The notes under the pieces were generated by a model. It was not told the DNA's origin, searched no databases, and was given only the letters and a program-made list of their open reading frames with translations. This document shows, one piece after another, positions 30,246 to 39,800 of a stretch of DNA of 64,000 bases. A program made the translations under genes and the position numbers. The number at the start of each line of letters is the position of its first letter. Within the stretch, counting starts at the first letter, position 1. Where the stretch lies: contig LR746269.1 in NCBI GenBank assembly GCA_902729315.2, forward strand, positions 7,910,231 to 7,974,230. Direction: 5' to 3'. This stretch comes from Spirodela intermedia. Taxonomy: Eukaryota > Streptophyta > Magnoliopsida > Alismatales > Araceae.

Positions 30246-33182
30246 ATGGAGTGGAGGATGCTGAGCCGCAAGCTCTCTCAGCTGGTGGGGAACGGGTTGG
30301 GGTTGCCGGACAAGATCTGGGAAAAGGCGATCGATCTGGCCGTCTCGTTCGTCGAGTCCGAGTACTCTCTGATTCAGGGTGTGGAGAGGGAGCATGAGAA
30401 GCTCAAGCGGCTGGAGGAGAGGATCGAGGCCACGCTCGTCGACGCCGATCGGTTGGACATTGAGGACGAGCGTGCCCTCATCTGGCTGAGGGATCTCAGG
30501 GATGTGAAGCTCGACGCCGGTGACGTGGACGAGGACCTCCAGGTCCGGCCGCTGGCGGCGCGAGCTCTGACGAGGAGGCGGTTGTGGCACCACATCGCGC
30601 CGGTCTCCCTCCCTCTGCTCCGGTTCCGGCGGAGTGTGGCCATGGCGATCGCGGAGATCAACGAGAGGTACGAGGAGATCAGCAGAGACAGGGAGAATCT
30701 CGCTCTGCGGCGCGGGGAAGGCGGAATGCGCGTTCGCAGGATGCAGCCTCCGGGGGGATCTGTATTGCCGGAAGAAGCTCTGATCATCGGCAGGGACGGC
30801 GACAGGGACGAGATCGTGAGCTTGCTGGTGACGAGGAGGGATGGCGGTCAGCTTCCGGTGGTTCCGATCTACGGGATGGGGGGCCTGGGGAAGACGGCGT
30901 TGGCCAAGCTCGTCTTCAACGACGCGAGGGTGAAGAATCGGTTCCAGTCGAAGAGGATCTGGATCTCTGCGGCTGACGGCTTCGACGTGGTGGGGATGAC
31001 GAAGAAGATCTTCGAGTTCGTCACCGGTGAGCCCTGCCATTTTTCGAACTTCGATCTGATCCAGCGCAAGGTGCGGCAGCGGCTGACGGAGGGGGGGCCG
31101 TTCTTGCTGGTGCTCGACAGCGTGGGGGCGGAGGGTCCTCGGAACTGGGACGATCTCCGCCTGTGCCTGCCGGCCGGCGGCGGCGAAAGCAGGGTCCTGA
31201 TCACCACTCGCAAGGAAGACGTCGCTATCGGGATGGGCACGGTGGCACGGGAGAGCCTGCCGGGACTGACAGACAAGCACTGCTATCGCCTGCTCGAGCG
31301 ACGAGCATTCCCCGCCGAGGGGTTTGATCGGGTTACAGGATTGGGGGAGATAGGTGAGCAGATCGCCAGAAAATGTCAGGGGTCGCCGCTGGCGGCGATA
31401 TCCATCGGCGGGCTTCTCCACGGAGAAAAAGAGAAGGAGGAGTGGGAGAGAGTGTTGAGAGAAATGGAGGCGTTCCCTCTGGAGGAGAATGACATCCTGC
31501 CGCAGCTGAATCTGACCTACGCTCTTCTGCCGCTTCCTCTGAAGAAATGCTTCGCCTTCTGCGGCATCTTCCCCGAGGGGTATCTGATCGACAAGGATCT
31601 GCTCGTAAAACTGTGGATGGCTCAGGGATTCATCCAGCCGAGGGGAACCCAGAGGATGGAGAAGCTGGGCAGCCAGTACTTCGAGCAGCTCCTGTGGATC
31701 TCCTTCTTCCAAGCTTCATCCGACAGAAACCAGGGGCAGGCCTCTCCGACCACCTACGTCATACCCAGCCTGTTCCAGAAGCTAGCGAGCTCTCTCCGTG
31801 ACTCTGACTGCGTGAGAATGGTCAACGGCACATCTCCAGAGCCCGGTAGTCGCTTGGAAAACACTCGCCATGCATCCTTCTTTATCAAGTCCGAGGATGA
31901 GGAGCAGGCGGGGGCGCCGGATTTTACAGTTCTCCACGAGTGCAGGAAGCTGAGGACCTTATCTCTGGTGGACGGCGGACGGAGGATAGACAAGCTCCCC
32001 GCCGATCTTCTCCCAAAGCTGAGATTTTTGCGCGCTCTGGATCTGAACGACAGCGCGGTGAGGGAGCTGCCCGACTCAGTCGGCGAGCTGAAACTCCTCC
32101 GATTTCTCGGCCTGCGGAAGACGAAGATCGAGCTGCTGCCGGAGTCTGTGGCCACGCTCAGCAATCTCCAGACCTTGGAGCTCAGCCATTGCTATGAGCT
32201 CCGCATGTTGCCCAAGCGCACGTCCGAGTTGACCAACCTGCGGCATCTGGGTCTGCATGTGGACCAACCCACTCGCTCAAAGTTGCAGTCAACGCCGCCG
32301 GGAATCGGAAGGCTGAGGTCGTTGGAGACGCTGTCCAGGTTCATCGTGGGGACAGAAGACGGCTGCGGGTTATCACAGATGAAGGATCTGAAGCTCAGGG
32401 GGGAGCTTTGGATCTCCAAGCTGGAGAATGTGCGCCGCCCGGAAGATGCTCGACAGGCCAACCTGAGGAACAAAGACTACCTCCACAGCCTCACCCTGGA
32501 ATGGAGCGATTCTGAGCTGCACAACCAGCAGTATCCACACGATACAGATATGATCGAAGGCTTTCAACCTCCTTCCGTGCTCAAATATCTGTGCATACTG
32601 AACTACAATGGTGCGACTGTCCCCGAGTGGGAGCTGCAAGATCTGGAGATCCTGAAGCTTTCGAATTGCAGAAAATGGAACGATCTCCCGAGAGTCGGAC
32701 GAATGGATGCGCTCAAGGAGCTGACTATTGAAGGCATTCATGGGTCGACCAGTACGGAACATCTGCTTTCTCGCCATGACAGGTCGCCCAGGTTCCCAGC
32801 TCTGGAGAAGCTGACATTGTGCGACCTCCCTGATCTGCTGAACTGGTCAGTAGGAGAGGGGGACATGGCTCGTCTGAGTGAGCTCAATGTTTCAAGCTGC
32901 CCCAAGTTAGGTGATCTGCACCGTCTCCCACCTTCGGTTAGGAAATTGACATTAAAAGGCTGCAAGGCATTGCGGCGCCTTCCCCAGCTGCCTGACGGTC
33001 TCGAGCATATCGAGCTGCAGGATGTTCCACTGGTCATGTGCCTGCCGCAAGCTGTGCCGTCTTCTCTCGCTTACTTGGCCGTCATTCGTTGCCCATTTCT
33101 CGAATGGCGCTGTCGAGAGAACAAAGGCAAAGATTGGCACAAGATAGAGCGCGTCGTCGAGAGAAAGATCATCGGCGCCTGA
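30246..33182 (+). CDS. CC-NB-ARC-LRR (CNL) immune receptor, copy 1
   Basis: This is a single-exon gene of 978 aa; the first ATG of the frame is at 30246. N-terminal coiled coil ends with WLRDLRDVKLDAGDVDED, a degenerate EDVID region. NB-ARC follows: P-loop GMGGLGKTA at about residue 210, kinase-2 LLVLDSV near 287, RNBS-B RVLITTRKEDVA, RNBS-C-like LLERRAFP, GLPL position CQGSPLAA near 377, and RNBS-D CFAFCGIFPEGY. The MHD position reads YVIPSLFQKLA near 504. About a dozen LRRs follow from around residue 580 to the end (LRALDLNDSAV, LRFLGLRKTKI, LQTLELSHCYEL and others). CNLs are intracellular sensors of pathogen effectors that bind ADP/ATP. Three canonical NB motifs are altered, so normal switching is uncertain. 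It lies tail to tail with a paralogue at 33602-36412. Confidence 0.93.
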   Translation: MEWRMLSRKLSQLVGNGLGLPDKIWEKAIDLAVSFVESEYSLIQGVEREHEKLKRLEERIEATLVDADRLDIEDERALIWLRDLRDVKLDAGDVDEDLQVRPLAARALTRRRLWHHIAPVSLPLLRFRRSVAMAIAEINERYEEISRDRENLALRRGEGGMRVRRMQPPGGSVLPEEALIIGRDGDRDEIVSLLVTRRDGGQLPVVPIYGMGGLGKTALAKLVFNDARVKNRFQSKRIWISAADGFDVVGMTKKIFEFVTGEPCHFSNFDLIQRKVRQRLTEGGPFLLVLDSVGAEGPRNWDDLRLCLPAGGGESRVLITTRKEDVAIGMGTVARESLPGLTDKHCYRLLERRAFPAEGFDRVTGLGEIGEQIARKCQGSPLAAISIGGLLHGEKEKEEWERVLREMEAFPLEENDILPQLNLTYALLPLPLKKCFAFCGIFPEGYLIDKDLLVKLWMAQGFIQPRGTQRMEKLGSQYFEQLLWISFFQASSDRNQGQASPTTYVIPSLFQKLASSLRDSDCVRMVNGTSPEPGSRLENTRHASFFIKSEDEEQAGAPDFTVLHECRKLRTLSLVDGGRRIDKLPADLLPKLRFLRALDLNDSAVRELPDSVGELKLLRFLGLRKTKIELLPESVATLSNLQTLELSHCYELRMLPKRTSELTNLRHLGLHVDQPTRSKLQSTPPGIGRLRSLETLSRFIVGTEDGCGLSQMKDLKLRGELWISKLENVRRPEDARQANLRNKDYLHSLTLEWSDSELHNQQYPHDTDMIEGFQPPSVLKYLCILNYNGATVPEWELQDLEILKLSNCRKWNDLPRVGRMDALKELTIEGIHGSTSTEHLLSRHDRSPRFPALEKLTLCDLPDLLNWSVGEGDMARLSELNVSSCPKLGDLHRLPPSVRKLTLKGCKALRRLPQLPDGLEHIELQDVPLVMCLPQAVPSSLAYLAVIRCPFLEWRCRENKGKDWHKIERVVERKIIGA
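31049..32509 (+). repeat. inverted-repeat arm 1: near-identical tract shared with NLR copy 2
   Basis: These 1461 bp (from cttcgatctgatccagcgc to ggaatggagcga) match the reverse complement of 34134-35633. Predicted proteins are identical through the NB-ARC second half and differ at six residues in the LRR part; at least one silent change (CGC/CGT Arg codon near 31210) was seen. Sequence on both sides is clearly diverged paralogous NLR sequence. Confidence 0.95.
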
Positions 33183-33601
33183 GAGAAAGATCATCGGAAG
33201 CCTCAAGCCGATGCCTGTCCTTGCTTCGGAGGAGCAGCGCAGCTTTTTCTCTGGTCATGGTTTGGTTTTGATGGGCACATCTTGATTCGTGCTTGTCATC
33301 CGATGATGATGATCTGACGCTGTACCCGGTCATCTGTTCCATCCGTAATTTTATTTCTATTATTTTTTTATTTTCCTGGGTCTCTGTGTCCATTGACTTT
33401 GTAGAGCGTCGAGCAATCTTTAAGTAAAGATTGCATTCTTCCGGAACATCTGAGGAAAATAAAGTCAACCCCACTGGAATGGGGTCGAATATGGCACGAT
33501 TTGTTTTTCTTTATTTTGAAGAAAATGAAGAAACAAATCTTGTCAAATGTCAACATGATCTTGCCTGGCATTTCCCACGGCGGCATCATCCCGTCTTAAG
33601 G
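33183..33601. other. spacer between the convergent NLR genes
   Basis: This 419-bp region between the two stop codons contains T-rich and AATAAA-like sequence on both strands (for example aaaataaagtc near 33458), consistent with overlapping 3' ends. No gene was seen. Confidence 0.6.
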
Positions 33602-36412
33602 CTATGCATTATGAATCTCGATGTCTCTAAGGAGTCGGGGGCGAGGGATGACCAGCAGCGCCCCACAACCTCGCACTTTGAGCTTAGTCAACGAAGATGG
33701 GAGATGAGGCAAGTCAACCAAGCTAGGGCAGGATAGGATGCTGAGCTCGCTCAGACGAGGCATCTCCCCCTCAGAGACCGCCCACCTTTCGAGAGCGGGC
33801 AAGTCGCTCAAGGTAAGCTTCTCCAGGGCTGGGAAGCTCGGGGGAGAAGAAGAAGAAGAAGCCTGATGCTCCACAGTAGTAAGGCCATGGATTCCCTCAA
33901 TGAGCAGCTCCTTCAGTGCTGGAAGGCGGCCCAGTTCAGGGAGATTTCTCCATCGTCTGCAGTTGGAAAGACTCAGAAAAGACAAGTCCCGGAAGGCCCC
34001 ATCACTCGGAAGCCATGAAGGCGCAGTTGCACCATCATAGTTGACTAGTTGCAGGCATCTGAGCCTGAAGGGAGGCTGAAGGTTCTCCATGAGTTCTACG
34101 CTGTCAGAGCGCTGCTTAAGGTTCTCCTCGGGGTCGCTCCATTCCAGGGTGAGACTGTCGAGGTAGTCTTTGTTCCTCAGGTTGGCCTGTCGAGCATCTT
34201 CCGGGCGGCGCACATTCTCCAGCTTGGAGATCCAAAGCTCCCCCCTGAGCTTCAGATCCTTCATCTGTGATAACCCGCAGCCGTCTTCTGTCCCCACAAT
34301 GAACCTGGACAGCGTCTCCAACGACCTCAGCCTTCCGATTCCCGGCGGCGTTGACTGCAACTTTGAGCGAGTGGGTTGGTCCACATGCAGACCCAGATGC
34401 CGCAGGTTGGTCAACTCGGACGTGCCCTTGGGCAACATGCGGAGCTCATAGCAATGGCTGAGCTCCAAGGTCTGGAGATTGCTGAGCGCGGCCACAGACT
34501 CCGGCAGTAGCTCGATCTTCGTCTTCCGCAGGCCGAGAAACCGGAGGAGTATCAGCCCCCCGACTGAGTCGGGCAGCTCCCTAACCGCGCAGTCGTTCAG
34601 ATCCAGAGCGCGCAGAAATCTCAGCTTTGGGAGAAGATCGGCGGGGAGCTGCAGAAATCTCAGCTTTGGGAGAAGATCGGCGGGGAGTTTGTCTATCCTC
34701 CGTCCGCCGTCCACCAGAGATAAGGTCCTCAGCTTCCTGCACTCGTGGAGAACTGTAAAATCCGGCGCCCCCGCCTGCTCCTCATCCTCGGACTTGATAA
34801 AGAAGGATGCATGGCGAGTGTTTTCCAAGCGACTACCGGGCTCTGGAGATGTGCCGTTGACCATTCTCACGCAGTCAGAGTCACGGAGAGAGCTCGCTAG
34901 CTTCTGGAACAGGCTGGGTATGACGTAGGTGGTCGGAGAGGCCTGCCCCTGGTTTCTGTCGGATGAAGCTTGGAAGAAGGAGATCCACAGGAGCTGCTCG
35001 AAGTACTGGCTGCCCAGCTTCTCCATCCTCTGGGTTCCCCTCGGCTGGATGAATCCCTGAGCCATCCACAGTTTTACGAGCAGATCCTTGTCGATCAGAT
35101 ACCCCTCGGGGAAGATGCCGCAGAAGGCGAAGCATTTCTTCAGAGGAAGCGGCAGAAGAGCGTAGGTCAGATTCAGCTGCGGCAGGATGTCATTCTCCTC
35201 CAGAGGGAACGCCTCCATTTCTCTCAACACTCTCTCCCACTCCTCCTTCTCTTTTTCTCCGTGGAGAAGCCCGCCGATGGATATCGCCGCCAGCGGCGAC
35301 CCCTGACATTTTCTGGCGATCTGCTCACCTATCTCCCCCAATCCTGTAACCCGATCAAACCCCTCGGCGGGGAATGCTCGTCGCTCGAGCAGGCGATAGC
35401 AGTGCTTGTCTGTCAGTCCCGGCAGGCTCTCCCGTGCCACCGTGCCCATCCCGATAGCGACGTCTTCCTTACGAGTGGTGATCAGGACCCTGCTTTCGCC
35501 GCCGCCGGCCGGCAGGCACAGGCGGAGATCGTCCCAGTTCCGAGGACCCTCCGCCCCCACGCTGTCGAGCACCAGCAAGAACGGCCCCCCCTCCGTCAGC
35601 CGCTGCCGCACCTTGCGCTGGATCAGATCGAAGCTGTAGAGATTGGAGGAGGAAGAGGGCTCGCCTGTGAGGGACTCGAGAATCTCCGCCGTAATCCTCT
35701 CCACGTTGAACCCCCCCGCGGCGGCGGAGATCCAGATCCTCCTCTCTGCGAAGTGCCTCTTCACCCTCTCGTCGTTGAAGACGAGCCTGGCCAGAGCGGT
35801 CTTCCCCATTCCCGCCATTCCCCAGATGGGCACAACGGGGAGCCCATCACGGCGGGCCATCAGCAAGCTCACGATCTCGTCCCTGCCGCCGTCCCGGCCT
35901 ACGTACAGAGGCTCCTCCGGCATGGCCGCCGCCGTCGGCGGCGGCGATCTCTGCCAGCGCGCCGCCGGCCGCATCGTCGTCTCCAACCAGAGCGTCTCCC
36001 TGCCTCTGGTGAGCTCCCCATACCTAGCCTTGATCTCCGCGATCTCCTCCCGCACCCTGCGCCAGAAGAGGAGAGAAAACCCAGGGGGGAGCTCGTCGGA
36101 GATTCGGCGGAGCACCGTCTCGACCTCGTCATCGACGTCTTCGAAGTCGAGAGCCACCTCCCTGAGGCTTCTCAGCCACAGCAGCACGCTGGCCTCCTCG
36201 AAGTTCCTTCTGTCGGCGTCTCCGAGCACGGCGTTGATCCCCTCGACGAGGCTCCTCAGATCGTCGAGCTCGGTCTCCATCTCCGGCCCCGGCCAGTTCT
36301 CTGGTGGGTTCTCCGGCGAGACCAGAGAACGGCCGAGTTCCAAGGCCCCCCTCCATAGCTCGCCGAGAAGCCCGGGCAACAGCGGCTCCGTCGTCTCAGC
36401 CACCTGCTTCAT
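33602..36412 (-). CDS. CC-NB-ARC-LRR (CNL) immune receptor, copy 2
   Basis: This is a single-exon gene of 936 aa; the ATG at 36412 is the first in frame (MKQVAETTEPLLPG). The coiled coil carries WLRSLREVALDFEDVDDE, a good EDVID motif. The P-loop is GMAGMGKTA (the fourth residue of the usual GMGGLGKT is changed). From FDLIQRKVRQ onward it is almost identical to copy 1, including kinase-2 LLVLDSV, CQGSPLAA and the MHD position YVIPSL. The LRR region has an extra 13 residues from a 39-bp tandem duplication (34612-34689), giving LPADLLPKLRFLQ twice. After TLEWSD it diverges from copy 1 again (EENLKQRSD, FRDLSFLSLSNCRRW) and ends in further LRRs. An effector-sensing role is inferred from family. 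Its 5' end faces NRPE5 with about 450 bp between start codons. Confidence 0.93.
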   Translation of the reverse strand: MKQVAETTEPLLPGLLGELWRGALELGRSLVSPENPPENWPGPEMETELDDLRSLVEGINAVLGDADRRNFEEASVLLWLRSLREVALDFEDVDDEVETVLRRISDELPPGFSLLFWRRVREEIAEIKARYGELTRGRETLWLETTMRPAARWQRSPPPTAAAMPEEPLYVGRDGGRDEIVSLLMARRDGLPVVPIWGMAGMGKTALARLVFNDERVKRHFAERRIWISAAAGGFNVERITAEILESLTGEPSSSSNLYSFDLIQRKVRQRLTEGGPFLLVLDSVGAEGPRNWDDLRLCLPAGGGESRVLITTRKEDVAIGMGTVARESLPGLTDKHCYRLLERRAFPAEGFDRVTGLGEIGEQIARKCQGSPLAAISIGGLLHGEKEKEEWERVLREMEAFPLEENDILPQLNLTYALLPLPLKKCFAFCGIFPEGYLIDKDLLVKLWMAQGFIQPRGTQRMEKLGSQYFEQLLWISFFQASSDRNQGQASPTTYVIPSLFQKLASSLRDSDCVRMVNGTSPEPGSRLENTRHASFFIKSEDEEQAGAPDFTVLHECRKLRTLSLVDGGRRIDKLPADLLPKLRFLQLPADLLPKLRFLRALDLNDCAVRELPDSVGGLILLRFLGLRKTKIELLPESVAALSNLQTLELSHCYELRMLPKGTSELTNLRHLGLHVDQPTRSKLQSTPPGIGRLRSLETLSRFIVGTEDGCGLSQMKDLKLRGELWISKLENVRRPEDARQANLRNKDYLDSLTLEWSDPEENLKQRSDSVELMENLQPPFRLRCLQLVNYDGATAPSWLPSDGAFRDLSFLSLSNCRRWRNLPELGRLPALKELLIEGIHGLTTVEHQASSSSSPPSFPALEKLTLSDLPALERWAVSEGEMPRLSELSILSCPSLVDLPHLPSSLTKLKVRGCGALLVIPRPRLLRDIEIHNA
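34134..35633 (-). repeat. inverted-repeat arm 2: near-identical tract shared with NLR copy 1
   Basis: This is the 1500-bp counterpart of 31049-32509. The 39-bp length difference equals exactly one extra copy of the tandem unit at 34612-34689, so no other net length change exists across the arms. Confidence 0.95.
34612..34689 (-). repeat. 2 x 39-bp in-frame tandem duplication in NLR copy 2 LRR
   Basis: A 39-bp unit occurs twice in direct succession, almost identical, adding 13 residues (LPADLLPKLRFLQ) at the first LRRs. Copy 1 has a single unit at the homologous place (around 32000). Confidence 0.97.
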
Positions 36413-36858
36413 CCCTCCCCGGAGGAGCTCACCGGAGTTGCCGATGAGCAAAGAAGCGTAGACACGCCACGCCCATCCCTTTCACACGGCAAGCCCTTTA
36501 TTATCCTTCAATTCCGAGTCAACAAATCGAACTTAGCCATTTTCTGCCTCGGAACTGAACCGTCACCCACGTGGTCCTATTGCGTCAAGTCAACGTATTG
36601 ATCAAATGTCAACTCCGCGTTCTCACTTAGCAATCCCAACCCATCCCACCACTCACGGACACGTGGGAATGGGCCTATCCCCGCCTTGGTTGAAAGCGGC
36701 CCAATAAAAGTTTCAGCCCGGCCGGATCAAGAGATGTCCATGGCCGGGGCAAACTCTCTCTCTCTCTCTCTCTCTCCCTCTCTTTCGTGTTTGAACAGAA
36801 AGCAGCCTCGTGATCGTTCGCTGTCTTTGATCTCGGTGAGGCGAAGAACGAGTTCGGG
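36413..36858. promoter_or_regulatory. divergent promoter region NLR copy 2 / NRPE5
   Basis: About 450 bp separates two divergent start codons. TTGAC W-box cores (or the reverse GTCAA) occur several times (around 36520, 36587-36594, 36600-36610), sites that WRKY factors use at many defence genes. A CT tract (36754-36776) lies in the NRPE5 5' region. Function is inferred from motifs and position. Confidence 0.5.
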
Positions 36859-39800
36859 ATGGAGGAGGATGGCGGCTGCCTGGCCAGCTTCATCGACCGG
36901 GGGAGCGTGGAGAGCCACCGCTACTTCTTGGCCCGGCGGACCGTGCTGGAGATGCTTCGGGACCGGGGATACGCTGTGTCGGCTGTGGAGATCGAGCAGT
37001 CGCTCTCGCAGTTTCGCTCCGTCCATGGCCAGCAGCCGGACCTCGAACGCATCCGGATCTCTGCCTCCCTCCTGTCGGACCCTTCCCAGAAGGTAGCAGT
37101 GAGCTGCTTTTCTCTTGACGTACTGTTTTCTGGCCTGTCTTCTTTGATGCATGTCCTCTCAGAACAAGGTTACTCGTTTAAGATTTCCATTTAAAACTAT
37201 TTTATTAGGATGTGACGAAATTCTCTACGAACATTGAACGGTAAAATGATGCCTTTGGAACTCCTAAGGAAAATGATTTCACTGTAGAAATGCGCGAGCG
37301 CTGCTTTGAGGCTCTGTCGTATTACTTGCTTGTTCGTCGAAACTTCATCGTTTTGCGATCGTGAAATTTTCTAGTCGATGAATTACTTTTGAATCTTGTA
37401 ATATATTTGAACGTCTCTTTTTATCCAGTAGGTGTTATCATCAGTGAGTACCTGGTGGCTCTTATACTTAAATGTACTTTTATCCAGATTCTCTTTACTC
37501 TACATATGCATGGATTAGATTACTTTGCGGATATTGTGGATATTATTCCTCTTGGTTCAGAAAGTAGCGCACTTGAAATGGAAAAATGCCAATTCAATGG
37601 CATTAAAAAAAATATGATCCCGAGTCTTTGATTTGAAATCAGATCCACTAAATCCAGTTCCTGGCTTAGAGGGTTCATTGAAAGGCCTCTATGCTGCTGC
37701 ATAATGAGTTAGAAAAGCTGAAAACACAGGTTTTCCTGATGAGGATTTTTACAGTGAATTAGCATTCTCTTTTACTCCTCCCCAGTACTGAATTCTTAAT
37801 GGATGGAAGACAGATAGCAGACGTGGATGGACTTGTCAAATCAGACACTCGTGATTTCGCTTGTTCAATTTTTTAATGTTCAGAACTTTTGTTAAGGAGC
37901 TGATTTTTCTTCATCACTGTCTTCTTGTTTTGAGGGGTTGATCCGGTCTGGAATTGGGATGATTCCATGATCCATGCTGCAACTCTCACCTTAACTCATT
38001 TATCATCTTGCATTTCTGTCTCATATAGGTGGATTTGGAATTAAATGCCTCTTCCTTTTCATAATTGTAGCAAATTTCCTACCTCCTAATTGTTGTTGGC
38101 TTAATTAGTGTTCCTCAGCATACCTTGAATAAGTTGTACACGGTTTGTCAAGGATGAAGAGATTGGACCACCTGAGGTTTTGAGATTCCTAGCAGGTGGT
38201 CTTTACACAATGATCGTTGGGGCAGGAGGACATGTATCATTATTCATTTATGAAACATGATAAACATTTTACAGCAAGATTTAACGGCATGTTGGAGGAT
38301 TGAATGCACGCTCATTTGATATTTTTTATGGACCAAAATAAATTAATTAAACCGTTCATTATTAATGGGTAGCTGTAGCTGTGGACTGCTATAGAACTTT
38401 CAAATGTCGTGCTCGCTATCTTCAACATGTGATAGATACTCTCTGTAATTGACATGGCACTTGGCGTTTGTGCAAGGGAAAGCTAGCCATAATAATAGAT
38501 GTTTGCTCTGATATTTGGAAAAGGAAGTAATTGCTTTTACAGCAATGTAAAAAGAGGAAATATGCTTGGATCTGTTGCAAAACGTTGGTTCTTAATATTC
38601 CAGATACATCTGGATAAGAATCTGGGTACGTGAATGATCCAAGCATCCTAGCTACCCAGTGTCCTCGGAGAGAAAGATCACCCCTTCCCCCTGCGACATT
38701 TGCGTTTACCCACCCATGAGAGTTATGCTATGCTGTAAAATATCAAATTTATTCATTTCTGGCAGGTTCTTACTATCTTTTGTGGATCTGGACCGTTCAA
38801 ACTAGCAAATTTACGTGGTATCATTGATAGAATTAAGAATGAAATTTTCTTGCGCATGATACTAGTCTTGGAAGGTAAACTGACACACCAAGCTCGACAA
38901 GCAACCAAGGAACTTCCATTTACAGTGGAAATTTTCCAAGTAAGAATTTATTTCTAGTTTTGTGGGAAAAAATTGCGACTTCAAATAATTTTGTTGAGAG
39001 CTCTTGAAATCCTTCTTATCATTCATCTTATGGCTTTATCTCTAATATCTGGAGCATTTGAAATCACGGAGACAGGTGATATTCTTACTCCCGGAGAATG
39101 CTTACACTTCTCCTTTTTCCTTCATAGTGTTTGCTTTCAGTTTTGTCTGGTTAGCCACTTACGTATATGCTATTGGCTGTCATTTTTCTATCATTTTCCA
39201 TACTGTAATAAAGCGTTTTATCAGAATACGTGAACAAAAAATACTCTTAACGATTTATTCCAAAAGAAGTAATCAAATGGAAATTTAGTGATGCTTTTAT
39301 GATAAAAGCACATAGTAGGGTTATGATTTTTTAAAGAAAAATATCTTCAATGCATGCTCGATGAACAGTTTTTCTTTTCTTCCCTGTGAATTCCTATGAT
39401 CTGGTGTCCTGAAGAGTTTTTCTTTCTCGACTTTTAGCATTCCGGATTGGAGATCTGGTTATTAAATCTAGATTTGGTTCTCTTTCCAAATGATATTTTT
39501 TTGTGTTGCCTGTGGTATTTTATTTTAGGTTGCTTTTTTTTGATGCAGAAATGTAGTTAAACAGTGGTTGTGCCTTGCTCATCAAAATTTTAAAACCTTC
39601 AGAACCAGAACAAATGGGTTGCATAGCCTAGGAATGAAACCTGCAGTACTGAGTTGATGCTAGATAATTGGATATCCAACCTGTATATCAATTGACCATC
39701 AGTGGAAGAGGGTAGTATATTTAACATAATGATTCTCCTTCCAAGGAGAGAGTAGTCCAATAATTTAACACTTTTAAACTCAAGGGGATTACCATTGGAG

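Noticed and set aside
30117-31712. A 531-codon open frame antisense to NLR copy 1 (and a 462-codon one antisense to copy 2)
   Set aside because: They are mirror frames of GC-rich NLR coding sequence, with Leu/Pro/Gln/Arg-rich composition, and match no family. They exist in both copies only because the sense sequence is duplicated.
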